Shown one piece after another: positions 23,450 to 32,557 of a stretch of 43,684 bases of DNA. A program made the translations under genes and the position numbers. Position 1 is the first letter of the stretch; every line of letters begins with the position of its first letter. The DNA is from Candidatus Bathyarchaeota archaeon (GTDB taxonomy: Archaea > Thermoproteota > Bathyarchaeia > Bathyarchaeales > Bathycorpusculaceae). The stretch spans positions 1 to 43,684 of the forward strand of contig JAOZHZ010000005.1 in assembly GCA_026014615.1 (NCBI GenBank), given 5' to 3'. The notes below the pieces were generated by a model that saw only the letters and a program-made list of their open reading frames with translations, was not told the DNA's origin and made no database searches.

Positions 23450-24202
23450 ATGTCAGAAGCTAGCTTACCTTTCAATGAAAAATATTCTCCAAGTTCTGAG
23501 AAAATTTCTTCTGGAGAGAAACGAAAGCAAATTTGGGAGGAATCTTTAAAGAATCCTCAAGACTTTTGGGCTGAGAAAGCCAAAGCCATAGACTGGTTTA
23601 AACCCGCTGAGAAGGTTCTTGATGATTCAAACCCGCCGTTCTTTAAATGGTTCAGCGGCGGAGAACTTAACGCATCCTACAACACCCTGGATAGGCATGT
23701 TAAATCCACCAAGAAAAACAAGCTTGCCTATATCTGGGAAGGTGAAATGGGTGAAGTTAGGACCTACACTTACTATCAGCTTTACAAGGAAGTTAACAAA
23801 CTAGCCAAAGTTTTAAAGGACTTCGGGCTCAAAAAAGGTGACCGCGTAGCCGTTTACCTTCCAGTAATTCCCGAACTTTCAATAACTCTTCTTGCAACCG
23901 TACGTCTGGGCGGAGTTCACGCAGTTGTCTTCAGCGGCTTCAGCGCCGAAGCATTGGCAGACCGCGTTAACGATTCAGGTGCAAAAATCCTCATAACCGC
24001 AGACGGCTCGTTCCGCAGAGGCAAAGCAATCGCCATCAAAGACAACGCCGATCGTGCACTCAAAACCACGCCATCAGTGGAGAAGGTCATAGTTGTTAAG
24101 CGTACGGGTCAGCAGGTTCAGATGCGGGAAGGCAGAGACTACTGGTATGATGACGTTCTTGCAAATGCAGGTAACGCTTACGTGGAACCTGAAAAGATGT
24201 AG
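23450..24202 (+). CDS. acsA: Acetyl-CoA synthetase, N-terminal part, ended by in-frame TAG
   Basis: These 250 residues are the N-terminal portion of AMP-forming acetyl-CoA synthetase: NPQDFWAEKAKAIDWFKP, then FKWFSGGELNASYNTLDRH, YTYYQLYKEVNKLA, GDRVAVYLPVIPEL and RLGGVHAVVFSGFSAEALADRV. It ends at a TAG (24200-24202) inside a family region where E. coli Acs reads AEAMNAEDPLFILYTSG and this gene reads PEKM-TAG-ATDPMFILYTSG. The frame simply continues beyond it. The stop falls at a variable position, so one base change from Lys, Glu or Gln codons explains it. Alone, this half lacks the ATP-binding and catalytic regions. A TATA box lies about 45 bases upstream of the ATG. Confidence 0.85.
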   Translation: MSEASLPFNEKYSPSSEKISSGEKRKQIWEESLKNPQDFWAEKAKAIDWFKPAEKVLDDSNPPFFKWFSGGELNASYNTLDRHVKSTKKNKLAYIWEGEMGEVRTYTYYQLYKEVNKLAKVLKDFGLKKGDRVAVYLPVIPELSITLLATVRLGGVHAVVFSGFSAEALADRVNDSGAKILITADGSFRRGKAIAIKDNADRALKTTPSVEKVIVVKRTGQQVQMREGRDYWYDDVLANAGNAYVEPEKM

Positions 24203-24214
24203 GCAACCGACCCC

Positions 24215-25402
24215 ATGTTCATCCTTTACACTTCAGGAACCACAGGCAAACCTAAAGGTGTGCAGCACGGTACAGGCGGCTACATGGTTTGGTCCTACTG
24301 GACTCTTAAATGGGCTTTTAACCCAACCGACGAGGACATTTATTGGTGCGTTGCCGACATAGGCTGGATTACAGGACACACCTACAACGTCTATGCACCT
24401 TTAAGCTTGGGCTTAACCGCTTTCTTGTTTGAAGGCACTCCCGATTACCCTGCAAAAGACCGCTGGTGGGACATGATTGAACGCCACGGCGTAAGCATTC
24501 TCTACGGCACACCAACCGCTGTCCGCATGTTCATGAAGTTCGGTGAAGAATGGCCAAACAAACACGACCTCAGTAGCCTCAGAATCTTGGGCACCGTCGG
24601 CGAACCAATTAACCCTGAAGCTTGGAAATGGTACTACCAAGTCATCGGCAAAGAAAAACTAGCAATTATCGACACATGGTGGCAGACAGAAACAGGTGGA
24701 TTCATGATTGCACCCCTAAGCGGCATCGAACTCACCCCACTAAAACCAGGCTCCGCAACCCTGCCGCTGCCCGCAATTGACGCTGAAATATACGACGACA
24801 AAGGCCAACCCGCCCCAGCTGGAACCAAAGGCTTCCTAGTAGTGAAGTCTCCATGGCCAGGAATGCTGCAGACACTTTGGAAAGATCCTGAACGCTTCAA
24901 ACAGACCTACTTTGGCAGATGGCCCAACACCTACTACACAGGCGACTACGCAGTCCGCGACCCCGAAGGTTACTTCTGGCTCCTAGGCCGCGCAGACGAA
25001 GTCCTCAAAGTTGCAGGTCACAGAATCGGCACCGTCGAACTTGAATCCGCGTTAGTTTCTCACCCATCAATCTCCGAAGCCGCAGTCATGGGCAAAGAAG
25101 ACGTAGTCAAAGGCGAAGTTCCAGTAGCTTTCGTCGTGTTGCGCAGCGGATTCCAACCCTCTGAGGAGCTACGCAAAGAACTCGTAAAACACATACGCAC
25201 AACCATCGGACCCATCGCAACACCAGACGCAATCGTCATCGTCAACAAGCTACCTAAGACCCGAAGCGGCAAAATCATGCGCAGAATCCTCAAAGCAGTC
25301 CTCGTAGGCGCACCCATCGGCGACGTTTCCACCTTGGAAGACGATGCATCCGTCGAAGACATCAAAAACACCTACGAAGAAATGCGCAAACAACTAAACT
25401 AA
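24215..25402 (+). CDS. acsA: Acetyl-CoA synthetase, C-terminal part
   Basis: This is in the same frame as the preceding part and contains all core motifs of the ANL superfamily: YTSGTTGKPKG (P-loop), YWCVADIGWITGHTY, the adenine-binding TWWQTETGG, YYTGDYAVRD, the hinge GRADEVLKVAGHR and the catalytic Lys in KTRSGKIMRR near the end. The enzyme converts acetate, ATP and CoA to acetyl-CoA. The first codon given (ATG 24215) is just the first methionine after the TAG and has no ribosome site, so independent translation is doubtful. Except for the TAG, the full frame 23450-25402 is intact, with no sign of decay, pointing to a very recent mutation, readthrough or sequence error. Confidence 0.85.
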   Translation: MFILYTSGTTGKPKGVQHGTGGYMVWSYWTLKWAFNPTDEDIYWCVADIGWITGHTYNVYAPLSLGLTAFLFEGTPDYPAKDRWWDMIERHGVSILYGTPTAVRMFMKFGEEWPNKHDLSSLRILGTVGEPINPEAWKWYYQVIGKEKLAIIDTWWQTETGGFMIAPLSGIELTPLKPGSATLPLPAIDAEIYDDKGQPAPAGTKGFLVVKSPWPGMLQTLWKDPERFKQTYFGRWPNTYYTGDYAVRDPEGYFWLLGRADEVLKVAGHRIGTVELESALVSHPSISEAAVMGKEDVVKGEVPVAFVVLRSGFQPSEELRKELVKHIRTTIGPIATPDAIVIVNKLPKTRSGKIMRRILKAVLVGAPIGDVSTLEDDASVEDIKNTYEEMRKQLN

Positions 25403-25530
25403 ACAAATAAGCGCAACCTTCTTCCCTTTTCCTCTTCCTTTTCTTTGTTTCTCGATTTTTCCACAATCTTCTGCTGCGGATTCTTGAACGAAAAAGAAAA
25501 TTGGCAATTTGCCTCTGTTCACAAGGCAGG

Positions 25531-27609
25531 CTATTTTGTGCCAAGTAGCTCCAGCATTTTTTCCACTTTGTTCGTAGGCGGCATGCAAGTCTGGTTGACG
25601 CAAACGTAGGCGGTTGCTTTGCCATCTAGCATTTCGTAGCCTGCTCCTGCCTTGGCGGGGTCACGCAGAGAAACGACCATGTTGGGTAGATACTGCTTTT
25701 TCAGGGCAGCAACCATTTCCAGCGCATCCTTTTCTTGCAGGTTACCAATTAGAACAACACTCTGAGAGGGACCAACAATGAAGTCTACTCCCGCAAGAAG
25801 CCACGTGTACGCTTCGGGCGCGCTCTGCGCTTCCAACGAAAACGCCTTAACCAACTTGTGTGCCCGCTCTTCAAATTCAGGCTCGTTGGCTAAACTGCTC
25901 AGTCGTAGCAGGTTCAGCAACGCCACCGAATTACCCGAAGGGTAAGCGCCATCGTAAATCTGCTTCATCTTGGGCATACCCGACTCTGACTTTGTTGAGG
26001 TGAAGTAGAATCCGCCGTTTTTCGCATCCCAAAACAGGATGTTCATCTTCCGTATCAACTCCACTGCAGCTTGCAGGTAACTGTCTTTGAAGGTTGCCTC
26101 ATAAAGCTCTATAAGCCCAAACGCCAAGCAAGCATAATCGTCTAAGAAGCCTTCCACAGCGCGTTCGCCTCCCGCGTTGCGGTGATAGAGCACACCGTTT
26201 TCGTCGTGCATTTGGGTCAGCAAAAAGTCTGAGGCTTTCTCTGCTGCCTCCACGAAACGCGACTCACCAAACACGTATCCCGCTCTGGCTAGAGCTGCAA
26301 TCATTAAGCCGTTCCAGTCCGTCAAAACCTTCCTATCCGTTGCGGGGGCTACACGGCTTTTTCTTGCCTCAAAAAGGGCTCTTTGAATCTTGCCCAGCCT
26401 ACCGATGAGTTCATCAAGAGTTAACCCTTTTGCGGCGGCTACTTCTTCTAAAGGCACAGCAAGATGCAATATGTTTCTGCCGTTGCGTTGCCCAACGGCG
26501 GCGTCGAAGTAGTTGCCTTCAATTGACAACCCAAACAGTTGAGTCGCCAAATCTGCGTCTGCAGGTTTCACGACATCCACAACTTCTTGCTTGGTCCAAA
26601 CGTAAAACTTGCCCTCTTCACCCTCAGAGTCCGCATCCTGTGACGAATAGAAACCGCCTTCAGCAGAAGCCAAATCCCGCAGCACATACTCCAGTGTCTC
26701 TTTCGCTGTAACCTTAAATTTACTTGCACCAGTTGCCTGATAAGCCTCCGTATACGCCAGCGCCAACAACGCTTGGTCATAGAGCATCTTTTCAAAGTGC
26801 GGCACCAACCAAACTGCGTCTGTGCTGTAGCGGTGAAAACCAAAGCCCAACTGGTCAAAAATTCCGCCTAACCGCATCTGCCGCAGCGTCTTTTCCACCA
26901 TTCCAACTGCTTCCTTCTCGCCGCTGCTCTTCCAGTACCGCAACAGGAAAAGTAGGCTGTGCGGACGGGGAAACTTGGGGGCAACTCCAAATCCGCCGTG
27001 TTCAGAATCAAAGTTCCGCGCCAAACTCTCAAAAGCCTCATCCAACGTTTCTTTACCCCGCTCGTTATCTGGCGTTCGTTTTTCCAAGGCTTCAAGGCGG
27101 CTTTTAATTTCAGCACCCACAAATTCCAGATGGTTCCCACGCATCTTCCAAATCTGAGTCACCTGCGGCACAAGCTCAAGCATACCCACTCCGCCCCGTC
27201 CACTGGTTTTTGGGATGTAACTTGCAGCGAAAAACGGGTTCAACCGTGGCGTCATCAAAATGCTCAGAGGCCAACCACAGTTTTTGCCCATAGCCTGACA
27301 GACAGCCATGTAGGCAGCGTCGAGGTCAGGTCTTTCTTCGCGGTCAACTTTAATGCAGACAAACGCCGAGTTTAAAAGTTGGGCGACTTCTTGGTCTTCA
27401 AAGCATTCTTTCTCCATGACGTGGCACCAGTGGCAGGAAGCGTAGCCTATGCTTAGGAAGATGGGTTTGTTTTCGGCTTTGGCTTTTTCAAAAGCTTCTG
27501 GGCTCCACGGGTACCAGTCCACGGGGTTATACGCGTGTTGGAGCAGGTAGGGGCTTTTTTCGTTAATGAGCCTGTTTGGCTTTCTAGAGTTTTGGGTTGA
27601 GGATTGCAC
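25531..27609 (-). CDS. DUF255 thioredoxin-domain protein (YyaL/SPATA20-like)
   Basis: This 692-residue protein has an N-terminal DUF255 thioredoxin-like domain: [20 protein letters not shown], then [13 protein letters not shown] with the CxxC pair C59/C62, and [14 protein letters not shown]. The rest is an (alpha/alpha)-barrel like that of sugar epimerases and glycosidases, with [56 protein letters not shown] and [11 protein letters not shown]. The family is widespread but its reaction is not known. Start GTG 27609 with GGAAGG upstream gives full length. It converges with acs; the two stops are 129 bases apart across a pyrimidine-rich gap. Confidence 0.9.
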   Translation of the reverse strand: MQSSTQNSRKPNRLINEKSPYLLQHAYNPVDWYPWSPEAFEKAKAENKPIFLSIGYASCHWCHVMEKECFEDQEVAQLLNSAFVCIKVDREERPDLDAAYMAVCQAMGKNCGWPLSILMTPRLNPFFAASYIPKTSGRGGVGMLELVPQVTQIWKMRGNHLEFVGAEIKSRLEALEKRTPDNERGKETLDEAFESLARNFDSEHGGFGVAPKFPRPHSLLFLLRYWKSSGEKEAVGMVEKTLRQMRLGGIFDQLGFGFHRYSTDAVWLVPHFEKMLYDQALLALAYTEAYQATGASKFKVTAKETLEYVLRDLASAEGGFYSSQDADSEGEEGKFYVWTKQEVVDVVKPADADLATQLFGLSIEGNYFDAAVGQRNGRNILHLAVPLEEVAAAKGLTLDELIGRLGKIQRALFEARKSRVAPATDRKVLTDWNGLMIAALARAGYVFGESRFVEAAEKASDFLLTQMHDENGVLYHRNAGGERAVEGFLDDYACLAFGLIELYEATFKDSYLQAAVELIRKMNILFWDAKNGGFYFTSTKSESGMPKMKQIYDGAYPSGNSVALLNLLRLSSLANEPEFEERAHKLVKAFSLEAQSAPEAYTWLLAGVDFIVGPSQSVVLIGNLQEKDALEMVAALKKQYLPNMVVSLRDPAKAGAGYEMLDGKATAYVCVNQTCMPPTNKVEKMLELLGTK

Positions 27610-27672
27610 GGAAAAACCTTCCTAATTGGCATTAGGATTCATGGTTATTAAGTTTCGTGTCCTCATACCCTG

Positions 27673-28125
27673 CTAGTATTTCACGCTTAAATACAGAAGC
27701 GCCGACAGCCCTACGAGCTCAAACAGGTCAGGCAGAAACGCGAAGGGTCCTAAGCCGAATAAACCAAACCCGAAGTATCCGACGACAAATGGGCTCCATG
27801 CAATGTCTTTTATGAGGAAAAACACCACAAACAGCAGCAATCCCACGGTGAAGTCTGATTTTGTTTTGAGGTAAATGCTTAGATAGTTTACGATTAAAAC
27901 TATTATGAGCACGATGTTGATTGTGGAAAACACTGTTCGAGCTACATAAAACAGTTCTATGTCTGCAGGGTTGAGCCTGTAAACTCTGGTCTCGAAGGGA
28001 AACGTAGGGCGTACTGTTTGGCTCTCCTGACTAGCCTGATATGCAGACATGATAAGCGTTATCAAAGAGGCTGCCGCTAACAAAACGGTGAACAGGACCA
28101 AGAGTTTTAGATTCTTTTTCATCAT
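27673..28125 (-). CDS. Four-helix membrane protein next to a winged-helix regulator
   Basis: The 150 residues contain an N-terminal helix (KLLVLFTVLLAAASLITLIM), a roughly 35-residue outside loop, and three further helices (about 65-85, 93-115, 128-147) with little polar content. No domain is recognised. It lies 27 bases after the winged-helix gene on the same strand. Pairs of an ArsR-like regulator and a small membrane protein are frequent in archaeal genomes and suggest a regulator-sensor unit, but this is inference. ATG 28125 is followed by Met-Lys-Lys, a normal membrane-protein start, with GGGAAAAATG upstream. Confidence 0.68.
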   Translation of the reverse strand: MMKKNLKLLVLFTVLLAAASLITLIMSAYQASQESQTVRPTFPFETRVYRLNPADIELFYVARTVFSTINIVLIIVLIVNYLSIYLKTKSDFTVGLLLFVVFFLIKDIAWSPFVVGYFGFGLFGLGPFAFLPDLFELVGLSALLYLSVKY

Positions 28126-28152
28126 TTTTCCCTTTCCGTGACTCTTCCTTTT

Positions 28153-28455
28153 CTACTTTTTCCATATTTTCTTCAGAATCTCCTCAACCACCGAGTAGTT
28201 GTCTTCCATGGACTGTGTCAGAAAGTACGTTGCGCCGTATTTTTCGCCGACTGAGGTGACTATGTGGTTTTTCTCCAAAACCTCAAGGTGGTAACGCACT
28301 GTTTTGTAGTCTACTTTTAGCGAAGTTGCAAGCTGATTGGCGTTTAACGGAGTGTCATGTATGGTTTTGATTATTTCTGAACGGGTTACGCCGCCTCTGG
28401 TGCCTGCAATTAACCATCCTAGCAGGTACTTTAAGGGGCGTACACCAACCGTCAT
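28153..28455 (-). CDS. Winged-helix (ArsR-like) transcription regulator
   Basis: The 100-residue protein has TRSEIIKTIHDTPLNANQLA, then LKVDYKTVRYHLEVLEKNHIV (helix-turn-helix with recognition helix) and a wing (GEKYGATYFLT), followed by a C-terminal helix, the usual archaeal ArsR/HTH_20 form. ATG 28455 with GGAGTGA upstream is the start; the frame is open to 28779 but the extra residues look non-coding and have no ribosome site. It probably controls itself and the membrane protein after it. No metal-binding Cys pair of classic ArsR is present. The divergent surface-protein/ABC operon starts 421 bases away, another possible target. Confidence 0.8.
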   Translation of the reverse strand: MTVGVRPLKYLLGWLIAGTRGGVTRSEIIKTIHDTPLNANQLATSLKVDYKTVRYHLEVLEKNHIVTSVGEKYGATYFLTQSMEDNYSVVEEILKKIWKK

Positions 28456-28659
28456 ACAGTTCACTCCGCGTTGAGGGGTTCTTGTCTCAAGAACTCGGCT
28501 TAAAGTAATAAGTTTGTTCCCAAATCTAAAGACGCGAACTTTTTCTTTAACTTTTAATTTGGAATAGAATTGGGTCAAATCCTGAAAAACGGATTTAAAC
28601 GAACTTGAACCTTTTAACCTGATGAGAGCAAAACGCAACACCCACTCTCTCCCGAAAAA

Positions 28660-28722
28660 CTCGTGAAAGTTCGGGGCGGCACAAACGACCCCACCTTTTT
28701 CGGTCGCCCCGAATTTGACGAG
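28660..28722. other. Long imperfect inverted repeat in a gene-free gap
   Basis: CTCGTGAAAGTTCGGGGCG (28660-28678) pairs with the complement at 28705-28722 with one mismatch and one unpaired base. Inside the loop CGACC and GGTCG can extend the structure. This is the strongest hairpin seen in the window and lies in the 420-base gap 28456-28876 between divergent genes, where I see no credible coding region. It could be part of a small RNA, a regulatory site or the remnant of a small mobile element. Confidence 0.6.
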
Positions 28723-28848
28723 GCCGCAGGGAAGTTTGGTGTGGAGGTAGGTGCTCGAAAATGGGGAATGGGGACTCACCTTAAAACTGGGAGAAAGGAT
28801 AACTTGAAAATGCCTTCAGGACACCACACTAATTTCTCTGTGGCATCA

Positions 28849-28856
28849 GATATACG
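28849..28856 (+). promoter_or_regulatory. TATA box for the surface-protein/ABC operon
   Basis: GATATACG lies about 25 bases before ATG 28877, the distance expected for a leaderless archaeal transcript. No ribosome site precedes this ATG, which agrees. Confidence 0.45.
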
Positions 28857-28876
28857 CGTGTCGGGCGGGGTTCTTT

Positions 28877-30121
28877 ATGGATAGTAACGATGGAAACCCT
28901 AAGCGCCACGAAAAACATGTTTTTTCTTTGATGGTGGCGTTTGTTTTAGTTTTGGTATTCTTGCTTTCCACTTCCACTTGCTCTGCCGCTAGCCTAACCT
29001 CTTTACAGTACTCGGCGGAAGTTTCCGACAACGCCTTTGTTTCGATGGCAGCTTCAACTGAACCGCTCGTGGAGATTGACTGCAGCCTTACCCCTACATT
29101 TAATGGTTCCATGTTCCGTAGCCTTCCAGACTTGGGGGATTCCCCGTTTAATGAAAGTTTCACGCCGGGTCAACTTGGCGGTTTTGACCCTGAAGAGTTT
29201 TTCAACGGAACAGATCCAAGCGGTTTTGGTGGTAATTTGATTGGCGCACAAAGTGCCCTTTTCATGGATGAATCTTCGTATTCAGACATCAGCTCCATCA
29301 GGGGCGTTGTTGCTGTCGCGCCGATATTGCAGGTTACGGAAAACCAAAATTCGGGCATGTCGATGACGGGTCAGAATTTCAGTCAGTTTCTTTCAAACTA
29401 CATAATCATGGGCATCCCGTTGTCTTCACAAATCATAGCGTCCTGCCCTATTCTTCCCTCAAACATCACAACTGGACGTAACCTACAATCAAGCGACGTT
29501 GGCGTGGTGGTAATCAGTGAAAGCAGTTCGGCGTATTTTGGTGCAGGCGTTGGTGACCAGATTACTCTTTTTGGGCAGTCTTTTGAAGTGGTCGGCGTCT
29601 ACGTAGGCTCAGGTCTGATAGATTCGCAGGCTGTTTACATGAGCCTTTCTGACGCTCAAACGTTAACGGGCAACGTTGGTAACGTCAGCCGCCTCAAAGC
29701 GTTTGCTTACAGTGCGGATGCTTCCTCCGTTGTAGACGCCATCAAGACGCTTCACCCTGAACTTTTCGTAGTAACCGCTCAAAATTCAGGTGCACCACAA
29801 TTTCCAGTTGGCTCCATGTCTCCATTTCCAGCAGTGTCATCTTCGCCCTCGACTCAGCAGGATGAGACTGAGTCTTCGCCTTCAAGTTTGTTGTACGTTG
29901 GGGTAGCCGTAGCAGTTACGGTTTTAGCCCTGCTTGTCGTACTCCTGATGGTCAGGAAGCGGCGAAGCACCAACGCCCCTGACGTTGGCGTTTTGGGTGA
30001 TTCTGTCCGGTTTTACGCGTGTCCTTCTTCGCAGTTTTTTTGGTATGAATTTAGGGCTAATTTGGGAGTGAATCTGGAAAATCATTTAATAGTTAATTCT
30101 TTAGTGAAACTCAAAAACTAA
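28877..30121 (+). CDS. Extracellular MacB/FtsX-type domain protein with one anchor
   Basis: A signal peptide (VFSLMVAFVLVLVFLLSTS) is followed by a large outside domain of about 280 residues with features of the MacB periplasmic core: YSDISSIRGVVAVAPILQV, VVISESSSAYFGAGVGDQI, LFGQSFEVVGVYVG and YMSLSDAQTL. A Ser/Pro linker and one membrane helix (SLLYVGVAVAVTVLALLVVLL) follow, then RKRR. In usual MacB proteins this domain is inserted in a four-helix permease; here it has a single C-terminal anchor. The last 45 residues after RKRR look non-coding, and a T7 run at 30035-30041 may hide a frameshift. It is first in a four-gene run with ABC genes, so it may be an accessory to that transporter. Confidence 0.75.
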   Translation: MDSNDGNPKRHEKHVFSLMVAFVLVLVFLLSTSTCSAASLTSLQYSAEVSDNAFVSMAASTEPLVEIDCSLTPTFNGSMFRSLPDLGDSPFNESFTPGQLGGFDPEEFFNGTDPSGFGGNLIGAQSALFMDESSYSDISSIRGVVAVAPILQVTENQNSGMSMTGQNFSQFLSNYIIMGIPLSSQIIASCPILPSNITTGRNLQSSDVGVVVISESSSAYFGAGVGDQITLFGQSFEVVGVYVGSGLIDSQAVYMSLSDAQTLTGNVGNVSRLKAFAYSADASSVVDAIKTLHPELFVVTAQNSGAPQFPVGSMSPFPAVSSSPSTQQDETESSPSSLLYVGVAVAVTVLALLVVLLMVRKRRSTNAPDVGVLGDSVRFYACPSSQFFWYEFRANLGVNLENHLIVNSLVKLKN

Positions 30122-30134
30122 AGGCGACTATTGA

Positions 30135-32540
30135 ATGATAAACCAAAAAATAAGCGATTTGGTTAGCAATGCTAATCAATCCGAAAAGGGCGATCTGAGA
30201 AAGAAAAGTCTCGCGCTCACACTAATCCTGGTGTACACCCTATCATTGTTGGCTCTGTCATCAACCTCTGCTGCATATGCCTTATCCCAAAACACAACTA
30301 TTCACGGGTCCGTAACTGACGAAGCTGGAGCATTTCTTAGCAACGCAACCGTTACTCTATACAACGTAACTGGAGGCGCCGTTACAAGCACCTACACTAA
30401 TTTATTTGGAGCTTTTGTTCTGAACAAGGTAGAGTTCGGAACATACAACCTGCACATAAACCGGTTAGGTTACGCCGAATCGGTAACAACCATTAACATC
30501 AACATCTTCGGGCAACTGCTCGGTAACTTTTCTCTGTCCCCCGCATTAACCCTATCCTCTTCTATCTTGAGCGTAACCGTCAGTTCAGGAGATAAAATTG
30601 CAATTCCTTTTACAGCGAGCTATGATGGGGAAGACACTGAAACCGTAGGGTTCACAGTTTCTATTCCAGAAGGTTGGACTGCGAGAGTTTTAAACGGCAA
30701 CTATGAAGTGACCAAAGTGTCTTTACCTTCTGGGCAGAAAATGGCGCTTCAATTAGACCTCACTATCCCATCAACCGCGGCGACGGACACATCATACAAT
30801 GTTACAGTTACAGCGCTTGGAACAACAAACGCGACACTAATCATCAATTTATTTGTTGAGCCCCAATCCGCCACGACGTTTTCGGACAAAATTGTAGACG
30901 AAAACAATAACGAATTAAACAGTGTAGCAGTCAACGCTTATTCTTCCGCTGGACTTCTCGTCGAAAGTGCACAAACAGACTCCACTGGTGCTTTCACTCT
31001 TGAACTGCTTTCCACATCGGACGTTAGTTCCCTTGAATTCACAAGGGCCGGCTATAAAACTGTGATAAAAACCATTTCCTTCAACACTAACAACAGCACA
31101 GTGGGTCTTGGCAGTATAACTTTGGCCAAACTATTCCAGTTGACTTCTTCCATCACAAGTACCGTTGCATACCCCACAAACAAACTCGTAATAACCTTCA
31201 CCGTAAGTAACATAGGCGAAGAAACCGAAGTTGCAGTGTTCTCCGTATCATGTCCTGATGGCTGGACAACCCGAATTTTAGACTCGAACGGACACGAAAT
31301 CCGCAGCATCTCTGTGCTTTCAGGTGGAAACTCGAATTGCCAGTTGGAAGTAACGGTTCCTTTGGAATCCATAGGCGATTATGATTTGACGCTTGCTACC
31401 AAGGGAAAATTAACTTCAACCCTAAGCTTTGAAGTCACCGTCGAACCCGCGAATAACACCGTGCTGTCCTGTCAGTTTCCAGGCAAATCCGTTTCCCTTG
31501 GAAATTCCGTGGTTTTCCAGACGGTGCTTACAAATCCTCTTGATGTTCCTATGCGGTTCAAATTGTCAGTTAATGATGTTCCTTCTAACTGGACAGCTTC
31601 CGTTAAGACAACTGGCGGCGATTCAATCACTGAAGTGCTTTTGGATGCAAGTGAATCCGTTAATCTCGCAGTTCAAGTTGACATTGCTTCTTCCGCGGCA
31701 ACTGGACAAACTTACGAGCTAAATTTCAAAGCAGTAGCTGAAGACTACAATGTAACCGACTCTATCCCCGTCGCTGTGACAATAACCGAAGCAAAAGACG
31801 AAGTTACACTCAACGCTGCACTTCCTGAGATAGCAATTACAGCAGGGGACGTAGCGAGTTACTCAATGACTGCTGCAAATTTGGGCGTTACTGATAGGCT
31901 TCTTTTGCTGTCAGCTGAAATTCCTTCGGGATGGACCGCAGTATTCAAATCAGGCAACACTGTCGTGACAACGCTTAATCTTTATTCTGGAAATACAAGT
32001 GCCCTCTCGCTTACTGTAACTCCCCCGAGCACCGTCGCCGTTGGCACCTACGTTATACCTGTTCAGGTTAAATCCGAAAACGGCGTCGTACTTGACGAGT
32101 TAAACCTTACAACAACCGTAACTGGTTCATACGATTTATCGCTGACATTGTCGACATATTTAACCAGCACAGACAGCGGCGGCTCCACAAGCTTTACTGC
32201 TACGGTCACAAACTCAGGCTACTCCACTCTCACAGGCGTCACTGTAGATATCAGTCTTCCCGAGTCTGACTGGAGCTATACTGTTACGCCAGTTCAAGTT
32301 GGTACACTGGATCCAAAGGAATCTGTTTCCTTTAACGTTGCAGTAAAAACCACCGATACAACTGTTTCAGGCGACTACATGGTAACCGCTCAGGCTTCAA
32401 GCGACCAAGCTACTTCCGATTCTTCCCAAGTAAGAGTTACCGTTTCAACTTCTACTTCTTGGGGAATCTACGGCGTGGCAATCGCGGCGGTGTTCATAGT
32501 TGCCCTTGTTTTGGTTTTCAAGAAATTTAAACGGAGATAA
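30135..32540 (+). CDS. Large extracellular protein with NEW3-like repeats and C-terminal anchor
   Basis: After a signal peptide (SLALTLILVYTLSLLALSS) comes a carboxypeptidase-regulatory-like domain (TTIHGSVTDEAGAFLSNATV, GTYNLHINRLGYAE) and a second one near residues 250-330. At least four NEW3/Ig-like domains alternate with them, each with IPEGWTARV, CPDGWTTRIL, VPSNWTASV or IPSGWTAVF. A final helix (YGVAIAAVFIVALVLVF) and KKFKRR anchor it. These domains are found in archaeal surface and sugar-binding proteins. It starts 14 bases after the MacB-like gene and is followed 18 bases later by an ABC ATPase, so the transporter may carry a substrate handled by this protein, or act on cell-surface assembly. 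Exact role unknown. Confidence 0.8.
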   Translation: MINQKISDLVSNANQSEKGDLRKKSLALTLILVYTLSLLALSSTSAAYALSQNTTIHGSVTDEAGAFLSNATVTLYNVTGGAVTSTYTNLFGAFVLNKVEFGTYNLHINRLGYAESVTTININIFGQLLGNFSLSPALTLSSSILSVTVSSGDKIAIPFTASYDGEDTETVGFTVSIPEGWTARVLNGNYEVTKVSLPSGQKMALQLDLTIPSTAATDTSYNVTVTALGTTNATLIINLFVEPQSATTFSDKIVDENNNELNSVAVNAYSSAGLLVESAQTDSTGAFTLELLSTSDVSSLEFTRAGYKTVIKTISFNTNNSTVGLGSITLAKLFQLTSSITSTVAYPTNKLVITFTVSNIGEETEVAVFSVSCPDGWTTRILDSNGHEIRSISVLSGGNSNCQLEVTVPLESIGDYDLTLATKGKLTSTLSFEVTVEPANNTVLSCQFPGKSVSLGNSVVFQTVLTNPLDVPMRFKLSVNDVPSNWTASVKTTGGDSITEVLLDASESVNLAVQVDIASSAATGQTYELNFKAVAEDYNVTDSIPVAVTITEAKDEVTLNAALPEIAITAGDVASYSMTAANLGVTDRLLLLSAEIPSGWTAVFKSGNTVVTTLNLYSGNTSALSLTVTPPSTVAVGTYVIPVQVKSENGVVLDELNLTTTVTGSYDLSLTLSTYLTSTDSGGSTSFTATVTNSGYSTLTGVTVDISLPESDWSYTVTPVQVGTLDPKESVSFNVAVKTTDTTVSGDYMVTAQASSDQATSDSSQVRVTVSTSTSWGIYGVAIAAVFIVALVLVFKKFKRR

Positions 32541-32557
32541 AATGGGAGGAAAACAAA

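Noticed and set aside
24200..24202. Genome-wide pyrrolysine code (TAG as sense)
   Set aside because: TAG ends the NodB-like gene two bases before the GT2 ATG, the ABC ATPase two bases before its permease, and the 19243 and 16790 genes. It is a normal stop here; only local readthrough remains possible.
28456..28779. N-terminal extension of the winged-helix regulator
   Set aside because: The residues before ATG 28455 do not resemble the family, and GGAGTGA supports the shorter start.
28663..28884. 73-residue plus-strand frame before the MacB-like gene
   Set aside because: It is mostly made of the long inverted repeat, has no ribosome site and no protein-like pattern.
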